NCBI GenBank assembly: GCA_946618265.1
Contig: CAMOLA010000001.1
Span: 62,001-126,000, forward strand
Direction: 5' to 3'
Source: an uncultured Eggerthellaceae bacterium
GTDB lineage: Bacteria; Actinomycetota; Coriobacteriia; Coriobacteriales; Eggerthellaceae
DNA: 64,000 nucleotides
Shown here: positions 27,647-37,912 of the stretch, in pieces
Layout of the letters: each line of letters starts with the position of its first letter
How positions within the stretch are numbered: the stretch's first letter is position 1
Notes under the pieces: generated by a model
Database searches by the model: none
Told to the model about the DNA's origin: nothing
What the model saw: the letters and a program-made list of their open reading frames with translations, nothing else
Program-made: the position numbers and the translations under genes

Positions 27647-30600
27647 GTGAAGCGATATGAGACGGCCGAAATCGGCGCGCAAGAACGGGTAAATTCTGCG
27701 CGATTGGGCCTCCGAAATGTATTAATGCTGGTTGCATTATGCGCGATGTTCGCATGTGCGTGCGCGTTTTCGGCGCCATCGGCATATGCGGACGAGCTGG
27801 GCGATTCGTTTATGGTGGCGGCTGCTCAGCAAGATGGCACGTACGTGCTCGAGCCCACGAGCGTTTCCTATCGCGAGGGCGACACGGTGCAAGAGGCGCT
27901 CGAGCGCGCCGATGTGGGAATGGAGTTCACCCAAGCGGGAACTATCGAGCGCATCGCGGGCGTGAAGCCCACCGCGGGCATGTACTTGTATTCGTTCACC
28001 GACTACGATAGCCGCGAAAGCGTCATGCTGAACGACGTTGCAGCGAGCAGCATAACGGCGCTGTTCGTTTCGTCGGCCGATGTGGACGGTATCGGGCAGG
28101 GGCATGTCGACCTGCTGAACTGCATGCGCACCTATCTCGTGCGCACCGACGGGCTGCGAAACTATCCCGATGCCAAATCGGCCTACGAGCGCGCCCGCGA
28201 CAGCCTTCCAGGGGCGACGAACGCGCAGGCTGCGGTCATCGCGGCCGACTTTACGCAGGCCATCGAGGCATACGATGCCTATATGGCCTGTCCCAAGAAC
28301 ACCGTGACGTTCAAGGTGACGCGCGCGGGCAAAGCCGTCGACGATGCGCAGATCGCCATGATCGACCTGTACGGCAACATGACGAAAGCCAAGCGGACGG
28401 GGTCGGGCACGTATAAAGCCGATGTCGTGCCTGGCTTGTATGCGTATCAGGCGATGGCGGCTAACGGGCTTGATGGCGTGCGCAACACGATGATGGGTGT
28501 TACCGGCGACGCGCAAGAGACCGTCGAGTTGCCCGATGAAGAATGGTTCGACACGGTCACGTTGCGCGTGAAGAACGACGATCCCGATAAGGATTGCCCT
28601 ACGGGCAAGACGTCGGCTGCCGACCGTGTGGTGGAAAACATCGTGCCCGATGCGGCGCTTTCGGAAGCCGATGTCGCGGTGTACGCGGTGCCGGCCGACG
28701 CCATCTACAACGATAGGGCATCGTACCCGCTGTACACGGTCTATACCGGCACCGATGGGGAAGACCGCACCGAGCAAATCGCGTATCTGAGCAAGACGTT
28801 CAGGCCGCCGTACCTGATAGATCCGGGCACGGGCGGTGCGGAATACACGTACGAGGTGCGCCACAGCGTCGGTTCGTCGCTCCTCAAGTACCAGGTGGAA
28901 ATCTGCCAGGCGTCCATCGTGCGCTCGCCGACGCTATCGGGGCTGTCGGTGCGGGATGGCGCTATGGAGTTGATTTCGGATTTCGGCCCGTACGTGAAGA
29001 CGTACGAGATCGATACGTCGGCTGACGAGCTGGTCTTTGCGCCCGAGCCGCGCGGCGCAGAGGACGAGGGTTACATCGCGCAGGTCGACGGCACGACTGC
29101 TTCTGCCGACAGCCCGGTCATGATTGCCGTGAACGACGGTGCGCGTACCACGCCGCAGATTGTGTGCGTTCGCGTTGCGCTTGACGGGCGCGTGAGCTGG
29201 TACCAGGTCAAGATCAACAAGGTCGACGCCTCGACGGTCACGATCGCCCACGATGCGGATGTTTCGGTGGAAGTGCGCAACGAAGCGGGCACGATCGTGG
29301 CATCTATGCCGACGAGCGAGCCGACTGAAGACGCGTACAAGCTGCTCGCCGGCCACACCTACACGTATGTTGCAACAAAGGGCGAGTACTTCCACGCTAC
29401 GGGTTCGTTCACTGCGGCAAATGGCTCTACGGTGCAAGCGGCTACGCCCCCGACGGTGGACGCAATCGAGTCGTTTAAGCTCGGCCAGGACAACCTGTGG
29501 GGCAACGCCCCCACGGCAAAACCGCTGTTCGAGCAAGCGGAGGGCTCGACCGTTCACGACCAGCGTTTCCTCGTTCCCGACAGTTGGTCGAGCCAATCAT
29601 GGCTGCGGGCGTATCCAGTAGACGCGTCAAAGGCGGAAGGCTATTCCTACCAGGCGAAGTACGCGCGGCAAGACACGGGGGCCTCTGTGACGTCGGCAGC
29701 CACGTCGTTCAAGCCGACGTTGGCAAAGGAAAACGGCGCAAACGTGCTGCGCATCTCGGGCGGTCTGCAAGGATTCACCACCGAGAGCGGATACTCCAAC
29801 ACGGCTGCCTTCACGGTGACGACCGGCATCGATCCGGCGACGGGCACGGTGCTGACGCAGGATTACTCGATTACGGCGGTGCGCGTTCTCACGCTCCCTG
29901 CGATTTCCGTGAGCGATGGCAAGAACACGTTGAAAATGGCTCAAGGCGAAACGGCTGATTCCGATAGCCCGACATATGGGTTCGATCGCAACGTGCGCGA
30001 TTACACGATCGCGGTGGCGGAAGGCACCGAATCGCTGCAGGTGAGATTCACGTTCTCGCGGCCGATATCCGACAAGGCGCTGGGCGCAGGCGGCTACGCG
30101 GCGGTCATCGATGGCAAGGAAACGGCTTATGAGGCAGGTGCCACGAAGGTACAGGAAGTGGAGCTCGATCCCGACCAGCACGAGCAGGTGATCCCCGTCA
30201 TCGTGCGCCATGCCGACCCGACGACACCCGACCAGTCGTATCGTTTGAAGGTGCGGCTCATGCCCAAGGTGCCGGTCAAGTTCGATGTCACGCCCGCCGA
30301 TGCAAGCGTGACGGTGACCGATCCGGTGACGGGCCTGCGCCTCAACGCTGGCGAGGACGGCGCGTTCGATTTGATTTCGGGATACGAATACGACTACACC
30401 GTGGCGGCGCGCGGGTATGTGGGCCAGCATGGAACGTTCATGGCGCATGACGGGCTGGAAACCAAGGTCGTTCTGACGGCTGCCCCGATCAATCCCACGA
30501 TCGATACGGGGCTCACGTCGCACTGGCCGTATTTCCGCGCCGACGCCGACAACAATGGTGTCATCGACGCAAAGACGCCCATACCCGGTACGGGCAAAAC

Positions 30601-33600
30601 GGCTGGTGCAAGCGGCGAGTCTGGCACCGCGCTCGGCACGGCGAGCGTGCAGGGAGCCGACGATTCCGACAAGTCGCACGACGCATCCGAGGCGGGCTCT
30701 GCCCAAAAGGATACCGACGGTGCAATAGCAGCTTCGAGCAAGGAAGACGATGCCGATGGAGGCGCATCGTACAAGATGTCTGCTACGGGCGCCGCGGCGA
30801 GCGTATCGGGTTCGGGCCTGACGGCGGCCGTCCCCAAATTGAGCGCGCAGGCCGTGGATTCCGAGGTGTCCGACGAGCCGCTGTTGTACTGGGCCTCCCA
30901 GCTTGGCGAGGGCTACGATTCGGGTGCAGCGGGTTGCCCCATTTTGGTGGACGGTTACCTGTACACCTATGCGGGCGATAAGATTTACCGCGTCGACACC
31001 GTGACCGGCGAGACCGTGGCCAGCAGCACGATGGTGGGCACGTCGAGCTTTGCCATCACGCCCATGACGTACGCCGAGGGCATGGTGTTCGTCGCGCTTT
31101 CCAACGGGCGCGTGGAGGCGTTCAATGCAGCCACGTTGGAATCGCTGTGGGTCTACACCTCGCCGAACGGTGGGCAGCCCAACAGCCCGATTACTTATCA
31201 TGACGGCTGCATCTACACGGGCTTCTGGAACTGGTCCAACATCTGCGACTTCGTGTGCCTGTCTGTAACCGACGAAGACCCGACCTCGCCCGGCAGCGCC
31301 GTGGTGGACGACCCCGACCATCCTGGCCGCACGAAATCGGCCGTGCTCGACGCCAAGGTGGCGCTGTGGAGCATGCAGCACGAAGGCGGTTTCTACTGGG
31401 CGGGCGCTTGGGCTGGCGATGATTACGTGATCGTGGGCTCGGACAACGCGGGCATTTCGGCGGGTCTCGATGTGGACCAGGAGGGCAATGCGACGGGAAC
31501 GCTGTTCTCGATCGACCCGATTACGGGCGAGGTCATCGACACGCTGAACCAATACAAGGGCGCGACGAACATCGGCAATATCCGCTCGACGGTCGTGCGC
31601 GATGCCGAGACGGGCAAATTCTACTTCTGCGGGCGCGCGGGTTACCTTTGCGAGGTGTCCGTGAACGCTGACGGCACGTTCGACAAGGGTAGCGCTCGGG
31701 CCATCAAGCTGAAGAACGACGCGTCGGATGGCGCCATCTCGGCTACGTCGACACCGGTCGTGTACAACGGGCGCGCGTACGTGGGGGCCGACCATGGCTC
31801 GTACAACGCTTATGATGGCCAGTGCATCGACGTCGTCGACCTGGCGACCGGATCGGTGGCCTATACCGTGCAGATGCAGGGCCGCGCTCAGACGTCAGGC
31901 CTGTTGACGACGGGGTACCTCGATGATGACGGATACGTGTACATCTACTATTTCGACAACTATTATCCGGGCAAGTTGCGTTGCTTCAAGGACAAGCCGG
32001 GGCAGACGAGCGCGGTTGACACGTCGACCGAAACGGACGATCGGAATAACACGTACTCCAACATGGCCAACGTCGTGTTCTGCCCGAAGGGAGCTCAGGC
32101 CCAGTATTGTATCTGCAGCCCCATCGCCGATGAGTACGGCACGATCTACTTCAAGAACGACTCGTCGTACACGATGGCGCTCGGATCGCCCATCACCAAG
32201 CTCGAGGTGGTCGACCCGCCCACGGTGATGCAGTACGGCGTGGGCGAGGTGTTCGAGCCCGCCGGCATGAAGGTCGTGGCCACGTACGCGAACGGCGCGA
32301 CGCGCGACGTGACCGACTACGTCGAGGTCACTGACGAAGCCTTCGAGGCAAAGGGCGACGTGGATGTGCCGGTCGTGTTCCCCTACACGATGTACCAATC
32401 GGGGCCGGATACGGACGACATCGGTGCGGCACCCGACTACAACTTCCCCAAGCCGTCGACCACGGTGCGCGTGACCGTGGGGTCCGAAGTGCCTCCGCGG
32501 CTGACGGCGACCGAGCTGCCGCATGCAGTGGTGGCGCCCGATATTTCGACCGATCCGATCGTGCCCTATGAGGTCACGCTGACGGCGACGGGCGCGCCGC
32601 GCGATTTTGCCTGGACGTGCGAGGGCTCGCTGCCTGCGGGATTGACGTTCGCGACGAACGAGGACGGCACGGCCACGATTTCCGGCGAGCCCGCGAAGGG
32701 CTCGGGTGGAGCATATCCGCTAAAGGTGAAGTGCGCGAACAGCGTCGGGTCTGCGGAGGCCGACCTGACGTTGGAGGTTTACGAGATTCCCAAGGTCACG
32801 GCAACGAGCAGCGTACTGCCAGCTGTGACGGGCCAGCCGTTCAGTTATCAGGTGCAAGCGAGCGGGTATCCCCAGCCGATCGTGTATGCCCTGTATGAAG
32901 GGTATACACATCCCGTGCAGGGCTGGAAGTCGCATACGCCCGAGGGCCTGTCGATCGATGCGGACACAGGACTTATATCGGGCACGCCGCTTGAGCCCAT
33001 CGATCCTGCGCAATACCGCACGCGCGTGTACGCTAGCAATGCAGCAGGTATCGGCGTCCCGGTCAACCTGCGCATATCGGTGACTGGTGAATCGATGATC
33101 TATCCCGGCGCGCCCGAGATCGTCACCGAGACGGTAGGCCATGCGCTTGCCGAGGCGGAAACGGGTTATGTCACGGTCGGCGAGCAAGTGTCGATTCCCG
33201 TTGAGGTTACGGGAGATCCCGCTCCAACCGTGACTGTCGAGGGCCTGCCCGATGGGCTTGCGTATGACGCCGATGCTGGAGCCGTCGTGGGCGCGGCGGC
33301 CTTGGTCGACGAGGGCGGAGCGAAGGTTACAGTGCACGCCGACAACGGCCAGGGACCTGCGGTGGAGCGCACCTACGCCCTTTACGTATACGAACCGCCC
33401 GCTACGAGCGTGGACGAATGGGCGGGCGCGCTGTACAACGAGCCGTACGAGCAGCAGCTCAACGTGACGGGCACGCCGGCTCCCAACGTGATCGTTACGG
33501 GTCTGGCGAGCGGCTTGCATTACGACAAGGCCGAGGGCAAGGTCTATGGCACGCCCAAGATGAAAGGCACGTTCAAGGTTTCGGTCACGGCCACGAACGC

Positions 33601-35323
33601 TGCGGGCTCCTTCACGAAGACGTATCAGCTGGTGGTAGGTGCCGCGCCCGCCATTGGCGTGTATGCGCTGCCGGATGCGCTCGAAGACGCGGCTTACACG
33701 GCGCCGCTCAAGGTGTCGGGCGAGCCCGCCCCCGAGGTGATGGTGGAAGGCTTGCCCGCGGGGCTCGCCTACGATGCGACGAACGGCGTCATCGGTGGCA
33801 CGACGAGCGAGGTCGGCGCGCATGAGGTGCGCGTGGTTGCGAGCAACGGCGTGGGCGAGGATGCGGAAAAGACGTTCACGCTGGTCGTGCGCGAGAGCTT
33901 CGAAATGCTTACTGAAGAACTGCCGATTGCTATTTGCGGTGAGGAATACTCGCAAGTCCTCGAGTTCAGCAAGCCGTTCGAAAGCGCGGCAAGCGCGACT
34001 GTCGAAGGATTGCCCACCGAGCTGGAATCCGCGGTGGATGCAGAAGCTGGCACGATAACCATCAGCGGCACGCCGTCGGTCGCGAACGAAACGGGCTATA
34101 CGCTGGCCGTGAGCGCTACGTCAGCGGGTGGTACGTCGCTGAGCAAGGAACTCGTGCTCGTGGTGGAGCCGGCCGAGAAGGCCGTCTCGATGCGCGAGTC
34201 GGCTACTCTGATTCCCTGGGAAAAGGATGCCCAGAACAGCGTGGATCTTGCTAAGGAACTGCAGGTCACGGGACGCCCAAGCGCGTTTGACTGGAAGGTC
34301 GGCGAAGGCTCGCTTCCCGCGGGCGTGGCGCTTTCGAGCGAGGGCGTGCTTTCCGGCGTGCCGACGGCGGCGGGAGCGTACACGTTCCAGGTGGTGTGCA
34401 GCAACGACCTGCCGTCGTCTGCCCAAGCGCTCGTAAGCCTGCTGGTCAGCGGCTCGCCTTCATACGGCGAGCTCTCGATGCCGGTCGGAAAGGTGGGCTC
34501 GGCGTACTCGGCCAGCGTGGCGACCGCCTATGCGCATCCTTCGCCGACGTATTCGTGGCGGGCGGTTTCCGGCTCGACGCTTCCGCCGGGGTTGACGCTC
34601 AGCTCAAGCACGGGGGTCATTTCTGGTACGTGCACGCAACGCGGCGTTTTCGACGTCGAAGTGATCGCCGAAAACGAAGGCGGCATAGCGAGCGAACGTG
34701 TCGCCATCGTGGTAAAGCAGGACATCGCCGACGCTGCATTCGGCGACGTGGCCGGGCAGGTCTACGATGGGAGCGCCCACGAGCCTGCAGTCGTCGTCTA
34801 CGCGCCGGAGCAAGGCGGCTCGGGTGCCGCGGCGGGCGAGCTGGCGGCGGGTTCTGCCAGGCAGGAACTCGTTTTGGGCGTTGACTACACGCTTTCGTAT
34901 TCGAACAACGTGAACGCCGGCACCGCTACGGTCACCGTGAACGGCGCGGGGCTTTACACTGGCTCGGTCGTGCGGGAGTTCACCATCGCGAAGGCCGCGC
35001 AGCCGCTTTCCGTGAGCGCCAAGGCGGCCAAGGTGAAGTACAAGAAGGTCAAGAAGAAGGCGCAGAAGCTCGCGGTGGGCAAGGCGCTCGTGGTGCGCGG
35101 CGCGCAGGGCAAGGTGACCTGCAAGCTTTCGAAGATAAAGACGAAGAAGAAGCTGGCCAAGCAGGCGAAGAAGAAGATCAAGCTCGCCGCTAACGGCGCG
35201 ATTACGCTGAAGAAGAAGCTGAAGAAAGGCACGTACAAGCTGACAGTGCAGGTCACGGCCGCCGGCGACGCCAATTACAACGCCGGTTCGAAGTCCGTCG
35301 TCGTGAAGGTGGTCGTGAAGTAA
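27647..35323 (+). CDS. Giant secreted surface protein with PQQ-type beta-propeller, many Ig-like repeats and Lys-rich tail
   Basis: The GTG start at 27647 gives a long signal peptide (about 1-45, ending AYA). N-terminal residues 50-130 (SVSYREGDTVQEALERADVG) look like a degenerate DUF4430. Then come a helical stretch, a cadherin-like beta-sandwich (about 428-528), further beta domains, a PQQ/WD-like propeller (about 1078-1505, with DGYLYTYAGDKIYRVDTVTG), a Big_3-like Ig domain (1515-1611), about eight putative-Ig repeats of the PAGLTF/SGTP type (1615-2358), an MBG-like domain (YDGSAHEP) and a 100-residue Lys-rich tail. The gene lies directly behind a cobalamin riboswitch and before an ECF transporter, so it is best read as a corrinoid-regulated outer capture or scaffold protein. 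Binding activity is inference. Confidence 0.85.
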   Translation: MKRYETAEIGAQERVNSARLGLRNVLMLVALCAMFACACAFSAPSAYADELGDSFMVAAAQQDGTYVLEPTSVSYREGDTVQEALERADVGMEFTQAGTIERIAGVKPTAGMYLYSFTDYDSRESVMLNDVAASSITALFVSSADVDGIGQGHVDLLNCMRTYLVRTDGLRNYPDAKSAYERARDSLPGATNAQAAVIAADFTQAIEAYDAYMACPKNTVTFKVTRAGKAVDDAQIAMIDLYGNMTKAKRTGSGTYKADVVPGLYAYQAMAANGLDGVRNTMMGVTGDAQETVELPDEEWFDTVTLRVKNDDPDKDCPTGKTSAADRVVENIVPDAALSEADVAVYAVPADAIYNDRASYPLYTVYTGTDGEDRTEQIAYLSKTFRPPYLIDPGTGGAEYTYEVRHSVGSSLLKYQVEICQASIVRSPTLSGLSVRDGAMELISDFGPYVKTYEIDTSADELVFAPEPRGAEDEGYIAQVDGTTASADSPVMIAVNDGARTTPQIVCVRVALDGRVSWYQVKINKVDASTVTIAHDADVSVEVRNEAGTIVASMPTSEPTEDAYKLLAGHTYTYVATKGEYFHATGSFTAANGSTVQAATPPTVDAIESFKLGQDNLWGNAPTAKPLFEQAEGSTVHDQRFLVPDSWSSQSWLRAYPVDASKAEGYSYQAKYARQDTGASVTSAATSFKPTLAKENGANVLRISGGLQGFTTESGYSNTAAFTVTTGIDPATGTVLTQDYSITAVRVLTLPAISVSDGKNTLKMAQGETADSDSPTYGFDRNVRDYTIAVAEGTESLQVRFTFSRPISDKALGAGGYAAVIDGKETAYEAGATKVQEVELDPDQHEQVIPVIVRHADPTTPDQSYRLKVRLMPKVPVKFDVTPADASVTVTDPVTGLRLNAGEDGAFDLISGYEYDYTVAARGYVGQHGTFMAHDGLETKVVLTAAPINPTIDTGLTSHWPYFRADADNNGVIDAKTPIPGTGKTAGASGESGTALGTASVQGADDSDKSHDASEAGSAQKDTDGAIAASSKEDDADGGASYKMSATGAAASVSGSGLTAAVPKLSAQAVDSEVSDEPLLYWASQLGEGYDSGAAGCPILVDGYLYTYAGDKIYRVDTVTGETVASSTMVGTSSFAITPMTYAEGMVFVALSNGRVEAFNAATLESLWVYTSPNGGQPNSPITYHDGCIYTGFWNWSNICDFVCLSVTDEDPTSPGSAVVDDPDHPGRTKSAVLDAKVALWSMQHEGGFYWAGAWAGDDYVIVGSDNAGISAGLDVDQEGNATGTLFSIDPITGEVIDTLNQYKGATNIGNIRSTVVRDAETGKFYFCGRAGYLCEVSVNADGTFDKGSARAIKLKNDASDGAISATSTPVVYNGRAYVGADHGSYNAYDGQCIDVVDLATGSVAYTVQMQGRAQTSGLLTTGYLDDDGYVYIYYFDNYYPGKLRCFKDKPGQTSAVDTSTETDDRNNTYSNMANVVFCPKGAQAQYCICSPIADEYGTIYFKNDSSYTMALGSPITKLEVVDPPTVMQYGVGEVFEPAGMKVVATYANGATRDVTDYVEVTDEAFEAKGDVDVPVVFPYTMYQSGPDTDDIGAAPDYNFPKPSTTVRVTVGSEVPPRLTATELPHAVVAPDISTDPIVPYEVTLTATGAPRDFAWTCEGSLPAGLTFATNEDGTATISGEPAKGSGGAYPLKVKCANSVGSAEADLTLEVYEIPKVTATSSVLPAVTGQPFSYQVQASGYPQPIVYALYEGYTHPVQGWKSHTPEGLSIDADTGLISGTPLEPIDPAQYRTRVYASNAAGIGVPVNLRISVTGESMIYPGAPEIVTETVGHALAEAETGYVTVGEQVSIPVEVTGDPAPTVTVEGLPDGLAYDADAGAVVGAAALVDEGGAKVTVHADNGQGPAVERTYALYVYEPPATSVDEWAGALYNEPYEQQLNVTGTPAPNVIVTGLASGLHYDKAEGKVYGTPKMKGTFKVSVTATNAAGSFTKTYQLVVGAAPAIGVYALPDALEDAAYTAPLKVSGEPAPEVMVEGLPAGLAYDATNGVIGGTTSEVGAHEVRVVASNGVGEDAEKTFTLVVRESFEMLTEELPIAICGEEYSQVLEFSKPFESAASATVEGLPTELESAVDAEAGTITISGTPSVANETGYTLAVSATSAGGTSLSKELVLVVEPAEKAVSMRESATLIPWEKDAQNSVDLAKELQVTGRPSAFDWKVGEGSLPAGVALSSEGVLSGVPTAAGAYTFQVVCSNDLPSSAQALVSLLVSGSPSYGELSMPVGKVGSAYSASVATAYAHPSPTYSWRAVSGSTLPPGLTLSSSTGVISGTCTQRGVFDVEVIAENEGGIASERVAIVVKQDIADAAFGDVAGQVYDGSAHEPAVVVYAPEQGGSGAAAGELAAGSARQELVLGVDYTLSYSNNVNAGTATVTVNGAGLYTGSVVREFTIAKAAQPLSVSAKAAKVKYKKVKKKAQKLAVGKALVVRGAQGKVTCKLSKIKTKKKLAKQAKKKIKLAANGAITLKKKLKKGTYKLTVQVTAAGDANYNAGSKSVVVKVVVK

Positions 35324-35324
35324 C

Positions 35325-35355
35325 TATACATTTGGGGACTGTCCCCAAATGTATA
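35325..35355. repeat. Palindromic repeat, TATACATTTGGGGAC family (copy 3)
   Basis: Perfect 31-bp palindrome starting two bases after the stop codon (35321-35323) of the giant gene. Confidence 0.9.
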
Positions 35356-35505
35356 ACGAGGAAGGAGGCTGCCGGGGAAAGGCAGGGCGTTGTCCAGGCA
35401 GATCAACTTGTCATTCTTCGCTGACGTTCGGGATGACATCCCAAGCTTTTGGACGGCGCTGGCGCGCGCGTCGACAATTCCGCTCGGGTCCCAGTGAGCA
35501 CAAAC

Positions 35506-36363
35506 ATGCGCAATCCGTTTTCGACATATCATCCGCTGGTGGCGTTCCTGTACCTGGCGATCGCGATCTGCTTTTCGATGATCGCGTTTCACCCGGTGTA
35601 CGTGGGGCTGTCGTTCGCAGGTGCGCTGGCAACATCGCTCGCGTGCCGGGGCGTGCGGCGGACGGCGCGCAGCTTGTGGTTCCTGCTGGTGATGTGGGCC
35701 ATTGTAGCAGTGGCCAACTGCGCGTTCTCGTCGGCGGGCGACACCGAGCTGTTCGCGCTGTTCGGGCATTCGTTCAAGCTGGAGGCGCTGTGCTACGGCT
35801 TGACCACCGGCTGCATGCTGGCGTGCGTGCTGCTGTGGTTCATGACGTACACGGCAGTCATGGACAGCGAGGCGTCGGCGGCGGTGTTCGGGTCGGTGCT
35901 TCCCACGGTGTCGCTCATGATTTCACAGGTGCTGCGGTTGGTTCCGCAGTTCATCCGCCGCGGCCAGGCGGTGGGCGCGGTGCAAAACGCCATGTCGGCC
36001 GCTCGGGCCAAGTCGCGGGGCGAGGCGGCAGCCGACAACGCGCGGTTGCTGTCGGTTCTGATGGGCTGGGGCATGGAAGATGGCTTGCAGCGCAGCGACG
36101 CCATGCGGGCGCGGGGGTATGGATGCGGGGTCAAGCGCACGCGCTATCGGCGCCAACGCTTCGCCGCAACCGACGCGGTGCTCACGGCGATCGTGGTGGC
36201 GCTGGCTGGGCTCAACGCGTTTCTCGCCTCGGTGGCTTGCTCGCAATTCAGCTTTTATCCCTATATGGATACGCTGGTCATGTGGTGGGGCTACATTCCG
36301 TACGTGCTGCTGATGCTCGTGCCGGCTGCCCTGGCTGGAAGGGAGCGCCTGTTATGGCGATGA
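35506..36363 (+). CDS. ecfT: ECF transporter transmembrane T component
   Basis: The 285-residue membrane protein has about six helices and starts NPFSTYHPLVAFLYL, typical of EcfT. The cytoplasmic coupling motif GMEDGLQRSDAMRARGYG is the Ala-Arg-Gly helix that docks onto the ATPases. ATG 36354 of the ATPase gene overlaps its end by 10 bp. EcfT, the two ATPase domains and the S component form an energy-coupling-factor importer for a vitamin or related compound. GTG 35494 is an alternative start. The substrate should be judged from the S component and the two cobalamin riboswitches nearby. Confidence 0.9.
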   Translation: MRNPFSTYHPLVAFLYLAIAICFSMIAFHPVYVGLSFAGALATSLACRGVRRTARSLWFLLVMWAIVAVANCAFSSAGDTELFALFGHSFKLEALCYGLTTGCMLACVLLWFMTYTAVMDSEASAAVFGSVLPTVSLMISQVLRLVPQFIRRGQAVGAVQNAMSAARAKSRGEAAADNARLLSVLMGWGMEDGLQRSDAMRARGYGCGVKRTRYRRQRFAATDAVLTAIVVALAGLNAFLASVACSQFSFYPYMDTLVMWWGYIPYVLLMLVPAALAGRERLLWR

Positions 36364-37910
36364 TCGAAGCCCGTGATTTTTCGTTCGCGTATCCGCCTGC
36401 CGCTGGCGAGCAGCCTCGCATGGCGGTGGGGCCGCTCTCGTTTTCTATCGAAGAAGGAGCGTTTTGCCTGCTTACGGGTCTGACTGGATGCGGCAAGACC
36501 ACGCTTCTGCGCGCCATGAAGCCCGAGTTGGCCATTCGCGGGACCTATGGCGGCACGCTGGACGTGTGCGGCGTGCGGCTCGTCGACGGCGGCAGGCAGA
36601 CCGGCGCGCTTTCGCAACGGGATTCGGCGGCGAACATCGGGTTCGTCATGCAAAACCCCGACACGCAGATCGTATGCGACACGGTGTGGCACGAGATGGC
36701 CTTCGGTCTGGAGAATATCGGGATCGAGCCTCATAACATGCGCCGCCGCGTGGCGGAGGTTTCGCATTATTTCGGCATCGCCCCCTGGGTGCACAAGAAG
36801 ACGACCGACCTTTCGGGCGGGCAGAAGCAGCTGCTCAACTTGGCGGCGGTGCTCGCGTTGCGCCCGCGGCTCATCTTGCTTGACGAGCCCACGGCGCAGT
36901 TGGACCCATCGGCCAAGCGCGAGTTCGCCTTCATGATCGCGCGCGTGCAGCGCGAGCTCGGCATCACCGTGGTCATGGCCACGCACATGCCCGAGGACAT
37001 GGCCGAGTTCGCCACGCAGACCATCCAGCTTTCCGACATCGGCACCGAAGCCACCCTCGCCGATGCCCGCATCGCCAACGATGTGGCAAAGGGGTCAGAC
37101 CCCTCTGTCACATTTTCATTCTCGCGCGCGCCAAGTGTGACAAAGGGGTCTGACCCTTTTGTCACGTCGCTGGCGGTGAAGGTGAAGGACGTGTTCGTGC
37201 GGCATAATCCAGACGATCCGTGGGTGCTCCATGGGTTGGACCTGGAGGTGCGGCGTGGCACGGTGCATGCGGTCGTGGGCGGAAACGGCTCGGGCAAGAC
37301 GACGCTCCTCCGCACGGTTGCCGGCGACATGAAACCGCGCCGCGGGAAGGTGGACAACCGCTGCCGCGCGCATCAGGCGTACCTTCCCCAGGACCCGAAG
37401 GCCGTGTTCGTGTGCGACAGCATCGACGAGGAGCTGCGCGAATGGCAAGGCCGGGTCGGCTACGATGACGATGCCGTTGCGGCGGTGAAGCGCCGGTTCG
37501 GCTTGGAAGGCATGGACGGGCGGCATCCGTACGACCTGTCGGGTGGTCAGCAGCAGAACCTCGCCTTCGCGAAGGCGCTGCTGTGCAAGCCCGAGCTCAT
37601 GTTGCTCGACGAGCCGACGAAGGGCCTCGATGCGCGGGCGTGCGCGCGCGTGGTGGAGACGTTGCGCGAGCTCGCGGCCGAGGGCGTGACCGTCGTGTTG
37701 TCGACCCATGACCTGGATGTCGCGGCCGCATGCGCCGACGAGGCGACACTCGTGTTCGATGGCCAGGCCATCTGCACCCAGGAGGTGCCCGCGTTCTTCA
37801 AGGACAACCTGATCTGGCGCCCACATGAGAAGGCCCGTTTGTACGGCGCCCTCGCCAACGCCCAGAGTATACATTTGGGGACTGTCCCCAAATGTATAGA
37901 GGTGGAGTAG
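36354..37910 (+). CDS. ecfA: ECF transporter fused ATPase (A1-A2)
   Basis: The 518-residue protein carries two ABC ATPase domains in one chain. The first (about 1-230) has LTGLTGCGKTTLLRAM, LSGGQKQLLNLAAVLALRPR and LILLDEPTAQLD. The second (about 276-490) has VGGNGSGKTTLLRTVAGD, LSGGQQQNLAFAKALL and LMLLDEPTKGLD. The open frame reaches far upstream, but ATG 36354 has GGGAG in front and the first domain starts there. Two palindromic repeats are translated as KGSDPSVTF and TKGSDPFVT in the interdomain linker, and a third forms the last residues. It supplies the energy for import with EcfT and the S component. Confidence 0.92.
   Translation: MAMIEARDFSFAYPPAAGEQPRMAVGPLSFSIEEGAFCLLTGLTGCGKTTLLRAMKPELAIRGTYGGTLDVCGVRLVDGGRQTGALSQRDSAANIGFVMQNPDTQIVCDTVWHEMAFGLENIGIEPHNMRRRVAEVSHYFGIAPWVHKKTTDLSGGQKQLLNLAAVLALRPRLILLDEPTAQLDPSAKREFAFMIARVQRELGITVVMATHMPEDMAEFATQTIQLSDIGTEATLADARIANDVAKGSDPSVTFSFSRAPSVTKGSDPFVTSLAVKVKDVFVRHNPDDPWVLHGLDLEVRRGTVHAVVGGNGSGKTTLLRTVAGDMKPRRGKVDNRCRAHQAYLPQDPKAVFVCDSIDEELREWQGRVGYDDDAVAAVKRRFGLEGMDGRHPYDLSGGQQQNLAFAKALLCKPELMLLDEPTKGLDARACARVVETLRELAAEGVTVVLSTHDLDVAAACADEATLVFDGQAICTQEVPAFFKDNLIWRPHEKARLYGALANAQSIHLGTVPKCIEVE
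37083..37111. repeat. Palindrome in EcfA1-A2 linker (degenerate GTGACAAAGGGGTC copy)
   Basis: Arms GTGGCAAAGGGGTC and GACCCCTCTGTCAC, coding in frame for part of the linker. Confidence 0.8.
37137..37165. repeat. Palindrome in EcfA1-A2 linker (GTGACAAAGGGGTC copy)
   Basis: Near-perfect copy of the family at 9535, translated as VTKGSDPFVT in the linker between the two ATPase domains. Confidence 0.85.
37868..37898. repeat. Palindromic repeat, TATACATTTGGGGAC family (copy 4)
   Basis: Perfect 31-bp palindrome that codes for SIHLGTVPKCI, the very end of the ATPase protein, just before the S-component gene. Confidence 0.9.
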
Positions 37911-37912
37911 CC

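Noticed and set aside
35349..36353. N-terminal 335 codons of the long frame ending with the ECF ATPase
   Set aside because: This part is out of frame with, and overlaps, the ecfT gene; the ATPase starts at ATG 36354 with a proper ribosome site.
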